Source of the DNA: Dactylis glomerata
Taxonomy: Eukaryota > Streptophyta > Magnoliopsida > Poales > Poaceae
Assembly: GCA_007115705.1 (NCBI GenBank)
Contig: QXEO01000149.1
Coordinates: 918,450-982,449 of the forward strand
Direction: 5' to 3'
Length of the DNA: 64,000 nucleotides
This document shows, piece by piece, positions 21,279-33,195 of this stretch; within the stretch, counting starts at the first letter, position 1; every line of letters begins with the position of its first letter. The position numbers and the translations under genes are program-made. Under the pieces are notes generated by a model. That model saw only the letters and a program-made list of their open reading frames with translations. It made no database searches and was not told the DNA's origin.

Positions 21279-21923
21279 AGGCAGGCACCAGGCAGTATCA
21301 TATACCGTCTCGTCACGTCCATCGATCGTGTCATCGTGACATCGTGTAGTATAACCGTGTGTGTGTTCCTTGTACCAAACCAACCAATCATGATCGTCGG
21401 CACCCGACAAGGTATTGCAACAGCACGTACTGTGCGTGCGTATGTCCGTGGTCGGGATGCAGTTTACCAGTTTTTCTTCCATTATACAGCGTTCAGTCAC
21501 GTACGTTCAGACCGGCACACGCCAATGTCGTCGTCGAGGATAAGACAGAAACATCATTGCGTCTCGTGTGCAAGATATAAACAAGAAGGAGAAGAAGGTC
21601 ACGTGCGCATGTCACACTGGTCAATGGGGGTGACATGGACCCCTGTGCGCGTTAATAAAAGAATAGCCATATGCATCATTTTAATGTAGAGCCTGAGGCT
21701 ACGGTCCTCATTTGAAAAAAAAGATTCATGTGCGCTGTTAGATTATTTTTGTACCGCCGCCATGAGATTTCTTAATATCCTCATTAATAATTATTTTATA
21801 ATTGTTGAAGACAGCTTATGTATCTTTTTTTTAACTTGTAGCTCATGTATCTTTACCAAGTACTATTTGCTACGATAAATATATATGGTATTGATGGTAA
21901 AAAAAAGATCTCAAAGGCTTTTT
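21279..21923. other. Anonymous DNA
   Basis: An open frame of 153 residues at 21228-21689 begins inside the foldback arm and has no recognisable domain. I treat it as chance. Confidence 0.45.
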
Positions 21924-22285
21924 TGCTCTTGGGTGCATATGCACCCTTTATTTGAAATGCATTTTTATATATTTGAAAATATTAAAAAAACTTGAAACAA
22001 AAATGTTTTGTATACATATCCATGTTCTATGTGCCTACAAAGTTGTTTGAACAAAAACTGACTTTTTATATGGACTATGTAAAAATGACAAAATTTGGTA
22101 TTGAAATAGGCCTTTTCGCGATGCATTTTTTTGTCTTTTTTTGCATAGGGCACAAAGAATTCTGTTTTTGACGAAACTTTGTGTGACCACGTAGAATATG
22201 GAGATATACATGTGCATTTTTTTTCTAATTTTTTTTAGCATTTTAAAATTCATTTTTCAGATAAAGAGAGCATATGCACATGATA
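21924..22285. mobile_element. AT-rich MITE-like repeat
   Basis: The left side has GGGTGCATATGCACCC and the right side GAGCATATGCAC. The AT-rich interior contains GACGAAACTTTGTGTGACCA, a word found in a Triticeae MITE family whose transcripts start with GGTGCATATGCACC (recollection, not searched). The ends are not sharp and I see no clean target duplication. Confidence 0.4.
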
Positions 22286-22749
22286 TCAAAAGTGCATTTC
22301 CCATATCAAAGGTTTTACTTACACTTTCACGAACAGAATACAAAATATATCATTAGAAAATATGACATTTATTTTTTTAATATTTTATTTTTAATATTAT
22401 ATTTCTCCTATTAAATTGATCAAATTGATGATTTAGAGATAAATGCAGGACTATAGCAAGGAGGAACCTCCTTTCTAAAATAGGTGGTTAGGGATATAGA
22501 TGTATCCAAACATATTTCAATGTTTAAATAAATGCATATCTAGAAAATGTTAGGTTATTTATTTCAGAACAGATGCAATATCATAAATTTAATCTCCCAA
22601 TATCAACTAGATAAATTGTTTTGCAACGTTGTCACCCAATTAGTCGTGTCACTCTTAATCTTTGCAAGGATGAATGAAAGGCAATGTTGATGTGATTGTG
22701 GAACACCCTTATGACTCTTTCCTTAAAAACAATGTTTTTCTACGTGTGT
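22286..22749. other. AT-rich anonymous DNA
   Basis: No gene or defined repeat is seen before the CACAC target duplication of element B. Confidence 0.5.
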
Positions 22750-22754
22750 CACAC

Positions 22755-24424
22755 TGATTGCTGGTTGATGGCGCCAGAAAAGAGCTGGTGCCTAGTTGAA
22801 TGACCAGCCCGTTGGGAACCCCAAGAGAAAGGTGTGATGAATATAGCAGCAAGATTTTCCCTCAGTTAAGAAACCAAGATATGTCGATCAGGAGAGGAGC
22901 AAACAAACGACTGAAGGTGATGCTGACTGGCCTAATAACACTCCAACAAGGGCGCCGTTTACGACACTTGTTGACTCGTCTTCAACCAATAGCAACGCGG
23001 AACCTGCATACAACACAACCAAATACTTTGTTCCCAACTTACGATGAGGTTGTCAATCTCACCGGTTTGCTTGAAACAAAGGGTATGAGCGTATCGAGTG
23101 GAAAGTGATAATAGTATATGAGTAAAGTAAACAGTGCGAGTAAAGTAAACAGGTGATAGCAATATAATGGAAATAGGACCGGGATCCACAGTTCACTAGT
23201 GGTGTCTCTCCATAAGATAAAATAATACAAGCTGGGTAAACAAATTACAGTTGGGCAATTGATAGAATAAAGATAACGTGCATATGATGAGAGGATCACT
23301 ATGAGATTTACTCTGGGCATTATAACAAGATACATAGACCGCCATCCAACTGCATCTATGACTAATAATCCACTCACGGGGATATCGTCCGAACAACCCA
23401 TGAGTATTAAGTTGCGAACAACAGATAATTGCATTAAACAAAGTGTGTAATGTAAACAAAGCATATGCCCTCGAGCATATGAATATTGTTTTCCCCCTAG
23501 TAGCAACAGCACATCTACAACCTTAGAGGTTTCTGTCACTCCCCCAGATTAAATAGAGGCATGAACCCACTATCGAGCATAAATATCCCCTCTTGGAGTC
23601 ACTAGCAACTACTCGGCCAAGATAGCTACTAACAACGGAGAGCATACAAGATCATAAACAACATAGAGATAACAAAAGATAAATTTCAGTACTTCAACTC
23701 AAGCATAACACCAATATTCATCGGATCCCAACAAACCAAACATGTAGAATTACATAACGGTGATCTCAATCATGTAGGACAGCTCATGAGATCTAAACAT
23801 GAAGCACATGGTGGAGAAGACAACCATCTAGCTACTGCTATGGACCCATAGTCCAAGGTAAACTACTCACTCATCGCTCTGGAGGCAAGCATGGCGATGA
23901 AGAAGACCTCCGGTGGCGATTCTCCTCTCTGGCAGGGTGCCGGGAAGAGCTTCTGGACACTCCCGATCTTCGGGTCGACGGCGGCGGCGGATCGCGATGT
24001 GTTCTGGAAAACTGATCGGGCCCTTAGGTTTTTCTCGTCGGGGGGTCTTTATAGGCGAAGGGGCATCGTCAGAAGTGGACCGAGGCGGTCTCACACATAG
24101 GGGGCGTGGCCCAGCCCCTGGCCGTGCCGCCCTGGTGTGAGGCCCCCTCGTGGCCCCACTCCGTCTCCTCTTCGGTTCTCTGGAAACTTCGGTAAAATTC
24201 TGGGCGACTGACTTTGGTTTCGTCTAATTCCGAGAATATTTCCTGTGTAACTTTTTTGAAACACAAAAACAGCAGAAAACAGGGAACTGGCACTGTGGCG
24301 ACTTGTTAATAGGTTAGTTCTGGAAAATGCATAAAAGTGCCACGAAGTGTAACGAAACACTAAGCAAATGGTGTAAAAACAAGCATGGAGCATCAAAAAT
24401 TATGGATACGTTTGAGACGTATCA
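22755..24424 (-). repeat. 3' LTR of element B
   Basis: It is 1670 bp in reverse orientation, from TGATTGCTGG to ACGTATCA. Near its retroviral-sense 3' end it carries a TCTTTTCTGGCGCC copy of the primer-site start (22768-22784), absent from its 5' partner. A TATA-like CTATAAAG lies at 24048-24055 on the minus strand. Confidence 0.92.
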
Positions 24425-24446
24425 GCATCCCCAAGCTTAACTCCTG
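24425..24446 (-). promoter_or_regulatory. Polypurine tract of element B
   Basis: The minus-strand sequence GGAGTTAAGCTTGGGGATGC abuts the 3' LTR, as in A, C and D. Confidence 0.8.
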
Positions 24447-27319
24447 CTCGTCCACGAGTAGGTAAGTGATAACAAAAGAAATAATTTTTGAGGTGACATG
24501 CACCTACACAATCTTGATCATATATGTAAGCATTGTGCGCTGGGATCAAAAGAACTTAAAACATGGGCATGAAAGACATAATCTTGATAGAAGAAACTTA
24601 GCAACCATGTTATAACATGAAAATGAACACGAACAAAAGATCATAAAAATGAAACAAAGAAAGTCAAACGTGTGTTCAAATCATAAGAAAAAACATACAA
24701 ATGGTTTTCAGCTTGTCCTTCATGGAGAGCAAAACATAAATGCATAGGACACCTTCAAGTTTAAGAGGGCGACCAGATACAAATAATTTAAGAACAAGTG
24801 AAACCATGATCATGAATCAATCAATGAAAACTTTGGGACAATGCACATTATACTAAGAATGACAACTATGCTCTCTTAATGGTGCATAAAGATAGAAGGT
24901 GGTGACTCAACATAAAAGTAAAAGAAAGCCCCTTCGCGGAGGGAAGCAGTGTTTGCAAGTTTTATAAACCTTCAAAAATTATGGTACTTACCGGCTTTGA
25001 GCTCTCATTGCCCCCATCATAAGCATCTTGAATGGTTAAAGTTAATGCGAGAACAATTATGATGCATATGCTTAACAAATCATAAGTTGAAAACCTCGTG
25101 TCCTGTGAATACGAGTACCCAAACCTCATGCTACTTTACTTAGAGTCCCAAGCAAGGCTCTTGTCATTGTAAGTATATGTGTATCATCGAGAACCGCCAA
25201 CGGGGTACCTCCGTGCCCGATGACATGGAACAAGCCCACATCAAAATGATAGGACAAGCAGACAATGAACACCTCGAAATCTCTTTTATTTACCATTTGT
25301 TTAGCTTTTTATTTTGAGATGCGTCGTCGAATGTTCACTATGGGTATGCTGCAAATTTCCACCATGAATTATGCATGGCTTAGATTGGCGGCCCAGGTGT
25401 TTCCCTAACACATATACAAACTACATGATCCCGCAAGATTCCCAATTCATTTCACACCGCGGGTATCCATTAACAAAAGATCACGATATCAACTCAAATA
25501 AGAAGTGCAATCTTGAAAGCTTGCCCCATGACGGCATGGTTGGGATAGTCTCCAACTTACAACTTGCAAGCATAACAACTCAACATAAGAGACCACAATG
25601 TCAAATTTTTAAAAGCAAGAAAAATAAAGTGTGCCTTCCGGTTCGTGAGAGCTTTACTGACCAATTTTCGCATAACACTGGTAAGAGTTTAATTTGAAGA
25701 GTAGATAAAAGCAAGTCAAATTTACTTGGAATAGCAAATTGCTAATAGGTATGTATGGTGGACACTTTGGCAAACTTGGTTTTTAGGAGTTGGATGCACG
25801 AGTAGAGCTCATACTCAGTACGAGGCGAGGGCTAGTAAAAGACTGGGAGCGACCAACTAAGAGAGCAATAACGGCCGTAATCATGCAAAGCGACAAAACG
25901 ATATTAAAAGAAGCATAAGATGGCATCAAAAGTCAAAAACTAAATGATCATAGAGGCTATTGGCGACTTTGTAAGAGTCTAACATGTGTGAGCATGCGCC
26001 AAGTCAACCCAAATAAAGCATCAAGGAGAAAACCAGAATAATGCTTCCAAACGATAAAAACAACGCATGATTTTTTCAAAGGCTCATTAAGCAATCTCAG
26101 TTATCTGAGACAAGTCGTTCTACAGCAAAAATCACTAAGCATACTATCAAAAAGACATCAAGCACGACATGCAAAAGCCTAGGCCGCAGTCTACACAAGC
26201 TCCTTCTTGTACCACTTTTTTGCATAAAGCTTTTTCTCTTTTCCAACACCATTCAAAAAAATTATAAACACCTCTTTTGATGAAAACCAATAAAGATCAG
26301 AGACAAAAATACACCTTGATGAAAAGATATAACAAGATCTGAACGCAAATCAAGGCGAAAATCAAAAACTAAACGCAGTTCTAGAAAAAGAAGAACACTC
26401 GTTGAAATGATAAGAATGAAAAACAGAGTGTTCTTGGCAACTGAAAAGCAAGGCAACTTCTCCAAAAGAAATTTGTTGGGGTCCAACCATTTATTGCAGC
26501 AAACAAAACTAACAAACTGAAAACTAAAACAACTGACGCTCCAAGAAAAACGCATAATGCATGAAGCAATAAAAATATAGTGTCTTGAAAGGTGACCTGA
26601 TTTTTGCCGATGAAGAAGGGGTGCCTCAGGGGCATCCCCAAGCTTTGACACTTGTATTTCTTGAATATTTCTTGGGGTGATGCATGGGCATCCCCAAGCT
26701 TGAGCTTTTGTCCATTATTCAACTCATCTCATCACTCTCCGATACCTACACTTGAAAACTTCCTTCATACAAAACTAAACACAAATCTATTAGCAACATT
26801 AGTGTAAGCATAACATAGAATCAACCTCTTTTTGCTTCAGGTTTCAACCTAAAACCACCATATATAAAGCATATACTACTGTAGCAACTTCCCCAAAAGT
26901 TCCGTGATCAAAAGAACTCAAAAAGAAAGCAATAAAGCGGCAACACAAATATTGGCAGAAATCTGTCAAAACAGAACAGCTGACAATGATCGAATTTTTG
27001 AGGGATTTTCTGTTACTCAAATCAAAAAGTGTTCAAGTAATGAAAGTTTATATATAACCTGGGGCATATGCACAAGAAATTTCATGTCAAAACGATATAC
27101 AGAGAATTTTCACGAATTTTTACGGTGCAGCACCGAAAACTGTTTCAGGACAGCAACATCACCAAATCTTACCTCACTCAAATTAGAGGCTTCTCTTGGC
27201 ACAAAAACGAAATAAAAAGGATAAGGAGAGATCATTACAGTAGTAATAACTTCCAAGACTCAAATAAAAGAAAAAGTACTGAAAATAAACAATGGGTTAT
27301 CTCCCAAGAGTGCTTTTCT
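24447..27319 (-). other. Conserved non-coding 3' domain of element B
   Basis: This is the minus-strand homologue of the 3' domain of A, C and D. It includes the duplicated purine motif (about 26630-26705), the hairpin at 27231-27250, and the post-ORF GGGAGATAACCC block (about 27294-27335). No coding potential is seen. Confidence 0.8.
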
Positions 27320-27609
27320 TTAACGCCTTTGAGCTAGGCTCAGTAATTTGAGAAGATGCTCACATAAGAAATATGAATTGAAGCAAAAGAGAGTATCAAA
27401 GAGCAAATATAAAAAACATTTAATTCTAACCCACTTCCTATGCATAGGAATCTTGTAAGAAAATAAATCAAAGAAGCACATAGTAACAAGTATGGGTAGA
27501 TAAAATAAGAGCAACTTTGGAAATTTCAATATAAAGAGAGGTGTTTTAGTAACATGAGAATTCCAACAACCATATTTTCCTCTCTCATAATAATTTTCAG
27601 TAGCATCAT
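27320..27609 (-). pseudogene. C-terminal membrane-like tail of the element B ORF (left fragment)
   Basis: On the minus strand this piece begins at the CACTA insertion point with DATENYYERGK and ends LSLAQRR before a stop. It contains two hydrophobic segments, LFILKFPKLLLFYLPILV and FLYLLFDTLFCF, separated by HRKWVRIK. The same layout and many identical positions occur at the C-terminus of the Gag-like ORF of A (DATESYYEGGK, HRKWFRFK, LLFDALYCF), although the upstream parts of the two proteins differ. The piece was separated from its N-terminal part (58966-59700) by the CACTA element. Its function is unknown; a membrane-associated tail is inferred from hydrophobicity alone. Confidence 0.65.
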
Positions 27610-28095
27610 CACTAGTGGGATAAGGCTTATAGATAGATGTTTTACTAGTGGAGCACATTAATCAATATGCTCCACTAGTATTTACTAGTGGCGCATTATC
27701 AAATATGCTCCACTAATTTTTTTTACTAGTGGCGCATTCTGCTCGAAATGCGCCACCAATAAGTCTGTGGGACCCACCAGAAGGGTCGTCGACAAAATAT
27801 CTTGACTTATCAATGGCGCATTTTCAATATGCGTCACGCATATTTGACCCTTTAGTGGCGCATATTATGCATAATGCGCCACTGACAAGTCTGTGGGACC
27901 CACCTGGGCCCCACTGGCCTGACCCCTGCCAGTGTTATGCGTGGCGCATATAGCAATATGCGCCACTGATAAATAAAATATCAATGGCGCATATTGCTAT
28001 ATGCGCCACGCATAACTAGTGGGGCCCACACCTCTGAAAAGGTGGCAGACTTATCAATGGCGCATATTGCTATATGCGCCACACATAACTAGTAG
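27610..28095. repeat. Left subterminal repeats of CACTA element 2
   Basis: There are repeated TTACTAGTGGCGCAT and TATCAATGGCGCATAT/ATATGCGCCACGCAT units in both orientations. The first three units read TAGTGGAGCA or TAGTGGCGCA. They are the expected binding array for a CACTA-encoded protein (family knowledge). Confidence 0.8.
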
Positions 28096-28880
28096 GCTTG
28101 CCGGATATGGTCACCGTGAGGGTTTTCGCGCCTTGCATGTCGGCGCGAAGGGTCGACGCCCCGACTTTGTTCGGGCACACCTCGTCGCGCTACAGCACAT
28201 CGAATTGGTTGACCCTTGGGTGGAGGAGCACAAAAGCTTTGTAGAGCAGAAGTTCATTGACCTAGGTCGGCCGAGGAAGAAGGGAGACGTAACAAGAGAG
28301 CACAACTCCAGCTTCACGGCTTGGTTCAAGGAAAAGCTTCACGGCCTGCAGTCAACGCCTTCTACGGAGGATGAAAAACTCATTTTTTGCATTATCACAG
28401 GGCCCCGGGCACAACATGAGGACATATCAGGCCTACGACATCAACGGATACAGATTCTACACCGAGGAAAGGGACAGGAGTAGCGAATATCAGAACTCAG
28501 GAGTAACCATGGTTATACCCGATGCCTCCGCGAAGAACGCCTCCGCAAAAAATGAGCCATGGGTACTCGCGAGCCAAGTTGACCAATGCTTCTTCATCAC
28601 CGACCCGTCAAAGCCAAGCCGTGTTGTCGTGAGGAGGGGCAAGAGGAGCATCATCAGAATGGAAGGACCCGCCAACGACCAAGACTTAGAAAAGAACGGC
28701 GATCCAAAGATCGAAGAGGAATTCGACAAGTACTTCGACAAGCCGGCCGCCGCAGGAAGAAGGAAGACCACCCTACCTACTAAAGGTTGTCCGTTCACGA
28801 GAAGAAACCTCAACATTCCCGGCCTAAAGTATTCAACAAACGCGAGGAAGAAGGGCAAGAAGATTGCAAAGCGACGCTAG
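28096..28880 (+). pseudogene. 3' remnant of a TNP2-type CACTA transposase (DUF4216 region)
   Basis: The frame encodes the C-terminal part of a TNP2-like protein. It has an EHNSSFTAWFKEKL segment, then GPGHNMRTYQAYDINGY, then the DUF4216-type core with EPWVLASQVDQCFFITDP and a basic tail ending KKIAKRR. The catalytic Transposase_21 domain should precede it but is missing; the fragment starts directly after the subterminal repeats. A frameshift lies in a T6 run near 28382-28387. An apparent in-frame loss of about 45 residues, relative to related proteins, joins SGVTM to VIPDA near 28510. It is therefore a double-deletion relic. Confidence 0.75.
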
Positions 28881-29240
28881 CTCTAGCTAGCTAGCGCGGA
28901 ATCGAGATCATGACATTTTTTGTGTATGCATGCGTTTACTCGAAACTATATAGACTATCATAATATTCGTACGTATGTGTATGGATATCGATGTTCGTGT
29001 GACACGACGATATATATTCGTCGTTTTTTGAATAAACTAACTATTATGATACTCGCAAATGAAGTGAGAAAAAGATGTGACATGACGATATTTGTGTTTT
29101 TTTACTATTACAAACTATTATTTTGAAGTAACTTGTATTTGTTAGAAATTGTGAAAAAATAATTTAAAACTATTACAAACTATTATTTTAAAGTAACTTG
29201 TATTTGTTAGAAATTGTGAAAAAACAATTTAAAAAAAGGT
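28881..29240. other. AT-rich spacer of CACTA element 2
   Basis: Tandemly repeated TAACTTGTATTTGTTAGAAA words lie at 29129-29225 (two copies about 62 bases apart). No gene is seen. Confidence 0.5.
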
Positions 29241-29242
29241 GT

Positions 29243-29317
29243 GAGGGCAACCAGCAGGGTTCGAACCCTGGATCCCCCCTCTGGCTACAGAGAACGCTAC
29301 CAGTGAGCTAGTGACCG
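29243..29317 (-). ncRNA. tRNA-like sequence with A-box and B-box (relic)
   Basis: The minus strand reads TAGCTCACTGGTAGC (A-box-like, 29310-29296), then a CTCTG/CAGAG mini-stem, then AGGGTTCGAACCCT (B-box, about 29271-29257). Order and spacing fit an RNA polymerase III internal promoter. The acceptor stem does not pair and the T-loop would be 6 rather than 7 bases, so it is not a working tRNA. It could be a SINE head or a tRNA pseudogene carried by the CACTA. Confidence 0.35.
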
Positions 29318-29346
29318 AATGTTGTCAAATGGCATGTGCTCGCGCT

Positions 29347-29420
29347 ATTTGACTAAGTGTCAAATATGCGTGGCGCATATTGCACAAAATGCGCCACGCA
29401 TATTTGACACTTAGTCAAAT
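29347..29420. repeat. Perfect 32-bp inverted repeat with 10-base loop
   Basis: The arms 29347-29378 and 29389-29420 are exact inverted copies. They contain the subterminal motif ATGCGTGGCGCAT plus flanking TTTGACTAAGTGTCAAATA. It marks an internal copy of the CACTA end-binding motif just upstream of the accessory gene. Confidence 0.9.
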
Positions 29421-29590
29421 AATGCTTCGCCGGCCGAGAGTTCTCTCCTCTCCCCATTTCCCCCCCGATCGAGCTCTCTGCCGCTGCTAACCCTAGCCCG
29501 ATCTCGCGACGCTGCTAACCCTAGCCGCCGCCGGTCAAAGCCGCTGCCGCCGCTCGAAGCCCCCGGTCGAAGCCGCCGTCGCCGCTCGAA

Positions 29591-29720
29591 GCCGCCGGCC
29601 GAGGAGGAGCAAGCGCCGCCGGCCGAGGAGGAGCAAGCACCGCCGGCCGAGGAGGAGCAAGCGCCGCCGGCCGAGGAGGAGCAAGCGCCGCCGGCCGAGG
29701 AGGAGCAAGCGCCGCCGGCC
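29591..29720 (+). repeat. 24-bp minisatellite in the first exon
   Basis: Five nearly perfect copies of GCCGCCGGCCGAGGAGGAGC plus AAGC are followed by a partial sixth. The only difference I see is one G to A at 29639. In the forward frame it encodes repeats of the octapeptide PPAEEEQA. Confidence 0.92.
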
Positions 29721-31390
29721 GGCCACGGGGATCTACGAGGCGCTCAAGCTCCGCGACGGGGACAGGGCCGGCTACGGCAACTTCTACCGCAACTGTAAGC
29801 CCCCCGTTTCTTCTTTCCCGTGCCCGTGGCATCGTAACGTGAGTTGCGTTTGCTGAATCGTGGCTCCCAGGGCTGATCCAAATCCGTGCTGCTACTTTCG
29901 TGGCCAAGACATGTCATGCTTGCAAAATATTTCAATTTTGCTGTAACCAATTGCTAATTTTTAGAATGTAGAATTGCTTTTACTATAAACTCTGAAGGTC
30001 CTGGGTTTTTGACTATTAGGCTGTGATGATGACGGGAAAGTAGATATAGCTGTGATCTGAAAACCGCAATATTACTGCCAGTTGCTTGACGTTGTACGGG
30101 AAAGTAGATGGAGCCAAACTAATGGTTACATTTTGCATGAGTTAGTTGCTCTGGGCTTTGTATTCATTCCTTCGAATAAAAAACAAAGTGACTATTGCTC
30201 ATGTTTATTGCTGAGCTTCTTATTCATGCTTATAAGAATATTTGGTTCAGAACAAATCATGCTGCAGGTTATTTCGAAATGAGTTGCCCATTTCTCCCGA
30301 AATGTCGATTTACTTCCGTTCGGTTGAGAAATGGTCACTCCTAGGTCAAAAAAACAGCAAAGGTCATGCCAAATTTTTCGGTCGACTCTAGCTTAATTAA
30401 TTATTGTACTAATTAAATTATTACATATTTTGTATGAAGTGCCGACATGTCGAGCGGAGACAAAGACGTCGGGGCTGGCCCTTCTCGGCCTATGAGCGTC
30501 GAAGAAGAAGCAAGAAAAGCCAACCTAAAGTTTTGGCGGGTAGCAATGGCGACGAGGAGGATGACACAAGTAGTCATGGTGGCGGTGACCGCATGGACGT
30601 CGGTGGATCGGACGCCGCCGCTAAGAAGAAGAAGAAGAAGAAGAAGGAAAGGTAGGATCGTACGCCGCCGGTACTCGGCACCAAGCTCGAAGAGTTCACG
30701 TATGTGAAACCGAGTGGCCAACCCGTGGAACCTGCGAAGCTTGCCGCTGGGTACGGCCTACAGCTCGGGTGCATCGTGCGGGAGAGCATGAGCATCAACC
30801 AGAAGAACATAAGAGCTAAGGGCAATACGCGGTTGCGCGAGCTACTCATTGAGAAGCTTCACAACCGGTACCAGTTCCCAGAGCCGTTCAATAACAAGAA
30901 GCTCAAAGGGAACAAGGTCAACAAGTTAGCCCTCACGAGGATGAGCACAACCTTGAGCAGCTGGAAAAGCCGAGTGAAGAAGAGGATTCTCGCCGGCAAA
31001 AGTTGGGAGGAGATAAAGAAGGCCGAGCCGATGCTCGACGAAGATGAGTTCATCAAGTTCAAGGATGCGTGCCTCACTCCGGAAGGTATCGAATGGACCG
31101 AGTGGGGGAGGCGTATGCGGGACCTCAACATAGGTAACCAACACTGCGGAGGCGGCGGTTACCGAGGAAAGAAGGCCGTTTGGGCAAAGGAGGACGCCGA
31201 GTATGCCTGTCTAGGGAAAGAGAACCCGTGGCACAAATTCACGGACGAGCAGGTGATGCAGTTTGTCCGTGCCCGCTACTATCTCCACCCCGAACTCAAG
31301 GAATTCGTTACCGACGACGATGATGTGAGGAAGTTCCAGAAAAAGCTCGTAAGGAATTTACCGCGCATCTCGATCGAGTCGATATGCGTT

Positions 31391-33013
31391 TGATACGTCT
31401 CAAACGTATCTATAATTTTTGATGCTCCATGCTTGTTTTTACACCATTTGTATATTGTTTCGTTACACTTAGTGGCATTTTTATACATTTTCCGGAACTA
31501 ACCTATTAACGAAGTGCCACAGTGCCAGTTTCCTGTTTTCTGCTGTTTTTGTGTTTCAGAAGTGATACACTGGAAATATTCTCGGAATTGGACGAAACAA
31601 GTTCCTGAAGTCATATTTCACGGGGAAGCTTCCAGACATCCGAAGACCTGATAGAGTGGGGCCACGTGGGCCCCAGACACAGGGGCGGCGCGGCCACCCC
31701 CCTGGCCGCGCCAGCCCCATGTGAGGGGGCGTGGTCCCTCCTCTGACATCGTCCCTTCGCCTATATATACCCCCTGACGAGAAAAACCTAAGGGCCCGAT
31801 CAGATTTCCAGAACACATCGCGATACGCCGCCGCCGTCGACCCGAAGATCGGGAGGGTCCAGAAGCTCTTCCCGACACCCTGCCGGAGAGGGGAATCGCC
31901 ACTGGAGGTCTTCTTCATCGCCATGCTTGCCTCCAGAGCGATGAGTGAGTAGTCTACCTTGGACTATGGGTCCATAGCAGTAGCTAGATGGTTGTCTTCT
32001 CCACCATGTGCTTCATGTTTAGATCTCATGAGCTGCCCTACATGATTGAGATCACCGTTATGTAATACTATGATGTTGGTTTGTTGGGATCCGATGAATA
32101 TTGGTGTTTATGATTAAGTTGTTGTACTGAATTATATCTTTTGTTATCTCTATGTTGTTTATGATCTTGCATGCTCTCCGTTGTTAGTAGCTATCTTGGC
32201 CGAGTAGTTGCTAGTGACTCCAAGAGGGGGTATTTATGCTCGATAGTGGGTTCATGTCTCTATTTCACCTGGGGGAGTGACAGAAACCTCTAAGGTGGTA
32301 GATGTGCTGTTGCTACTAGGGAGAAAACAACATTCATATGCTCAAGGGCATATGCTTTGTTTACATTACACACTTTGCTTAATGCAATTATCTGTTGTTC
32401 GCAACTTAATACTTCTAGGGTGTTCGGATGATATCCCCGGGGGTGGATTATTAGTCATAGATGCAGTTGGATGGCGGTCTATGTATTTTGTTGTAATGCC
32501 CAGAGTGAATCTCATAGTGATCTTCTTGACATATCACGTTATCTTTATTCTATCAATTGCCCAACTGTAATTTGTTTACCCAGCATGTTATTTTATCTAT
32601 GGAGAGACACCACTAGTGAACTGTGGACCCCGGTCCTATTTTAATCATATTGCAATCACCTGTTTACTTTTCCCGCACTATTTACTTTACTCGCATATTA
32701 CTACTGTTTTCCACTCGATACACTCATAACCTTTGTTTCAAGCAAACCGGTGAGATTGACAACCTCATCGCAAGTTGGGAACAAAGTATTTGTTTGTGTG
32801 TGTGCAGGTTCCACAAACACCTTCAGTCGTCATCGTCTCTCTTCTCCTGATCGATAAATCTTGGTTTCTTAACTGAGGGAAAACTAGCCGCTACACTCAT
32901 CATACCTTCCTCTTGGGGTTCCCAATGGGCTGGTCATCACCACGCACAAGGACTTACTGCTCCCACGTCAACTAAACGCCACAGTCTTTTCTGGCGCCAT
33001 CACACGAGTAGCA
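31391..33013 (+). repeat. 5' LTR of element C
   Basis: It starts TGATACGTCTCAAACG and ends ACACGAGTAGCA. A TATA-like CTATATATAC lies at 31761-31770. A primer-site-like TTCTGGCGCC copy lies at 32985-33000, inside the LTR. Confidence 0.95.
31761..31770 (+). promoter_or_regulatory. TATA box in the LTR of element C
   Basis: CTATATATAC lies about 370 bases into the LTR, the same place as in A and D. Confidence 0.6.
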
Positions 33014-33023
33014 GCTTCTTTTC

Positions 33024-33041
33024 TGGCGCCGTTGCCGGGGA
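33024..33041 (+). promoter_or_regulatory. Primer binding site (tRNA-Asp) of element C
   Basis: TGGCGCCGTTGCCGGGGA, 10 bases after the LTR. Confidence 0.92.
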
Positions 33042-33195
33042 AGAGAGAAGACTTCTGCGAGGGGAGTTCTTCGCACACACATTCTTTACTTTGTTATTTG
33101 TTTTGCTTTACTTTATTTTACCTGCATTGTTTTTTATCAAAAACCCAAAAAAATTAGAATCCTTGGTAGTTGTTTTTACTTTACTTTAGTTTATC

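Noticed and set aside
21228..21689. A 153-residue frame after the foldback element
   Set aside because: It begins inside the transposon arm and has no recognisable features.
29535..29907. Minus-strand frames rich in LLLLGRRR or PRPAALAP repeats
   Set aside because: They are antisense readings of the 24-bp minisatellite.
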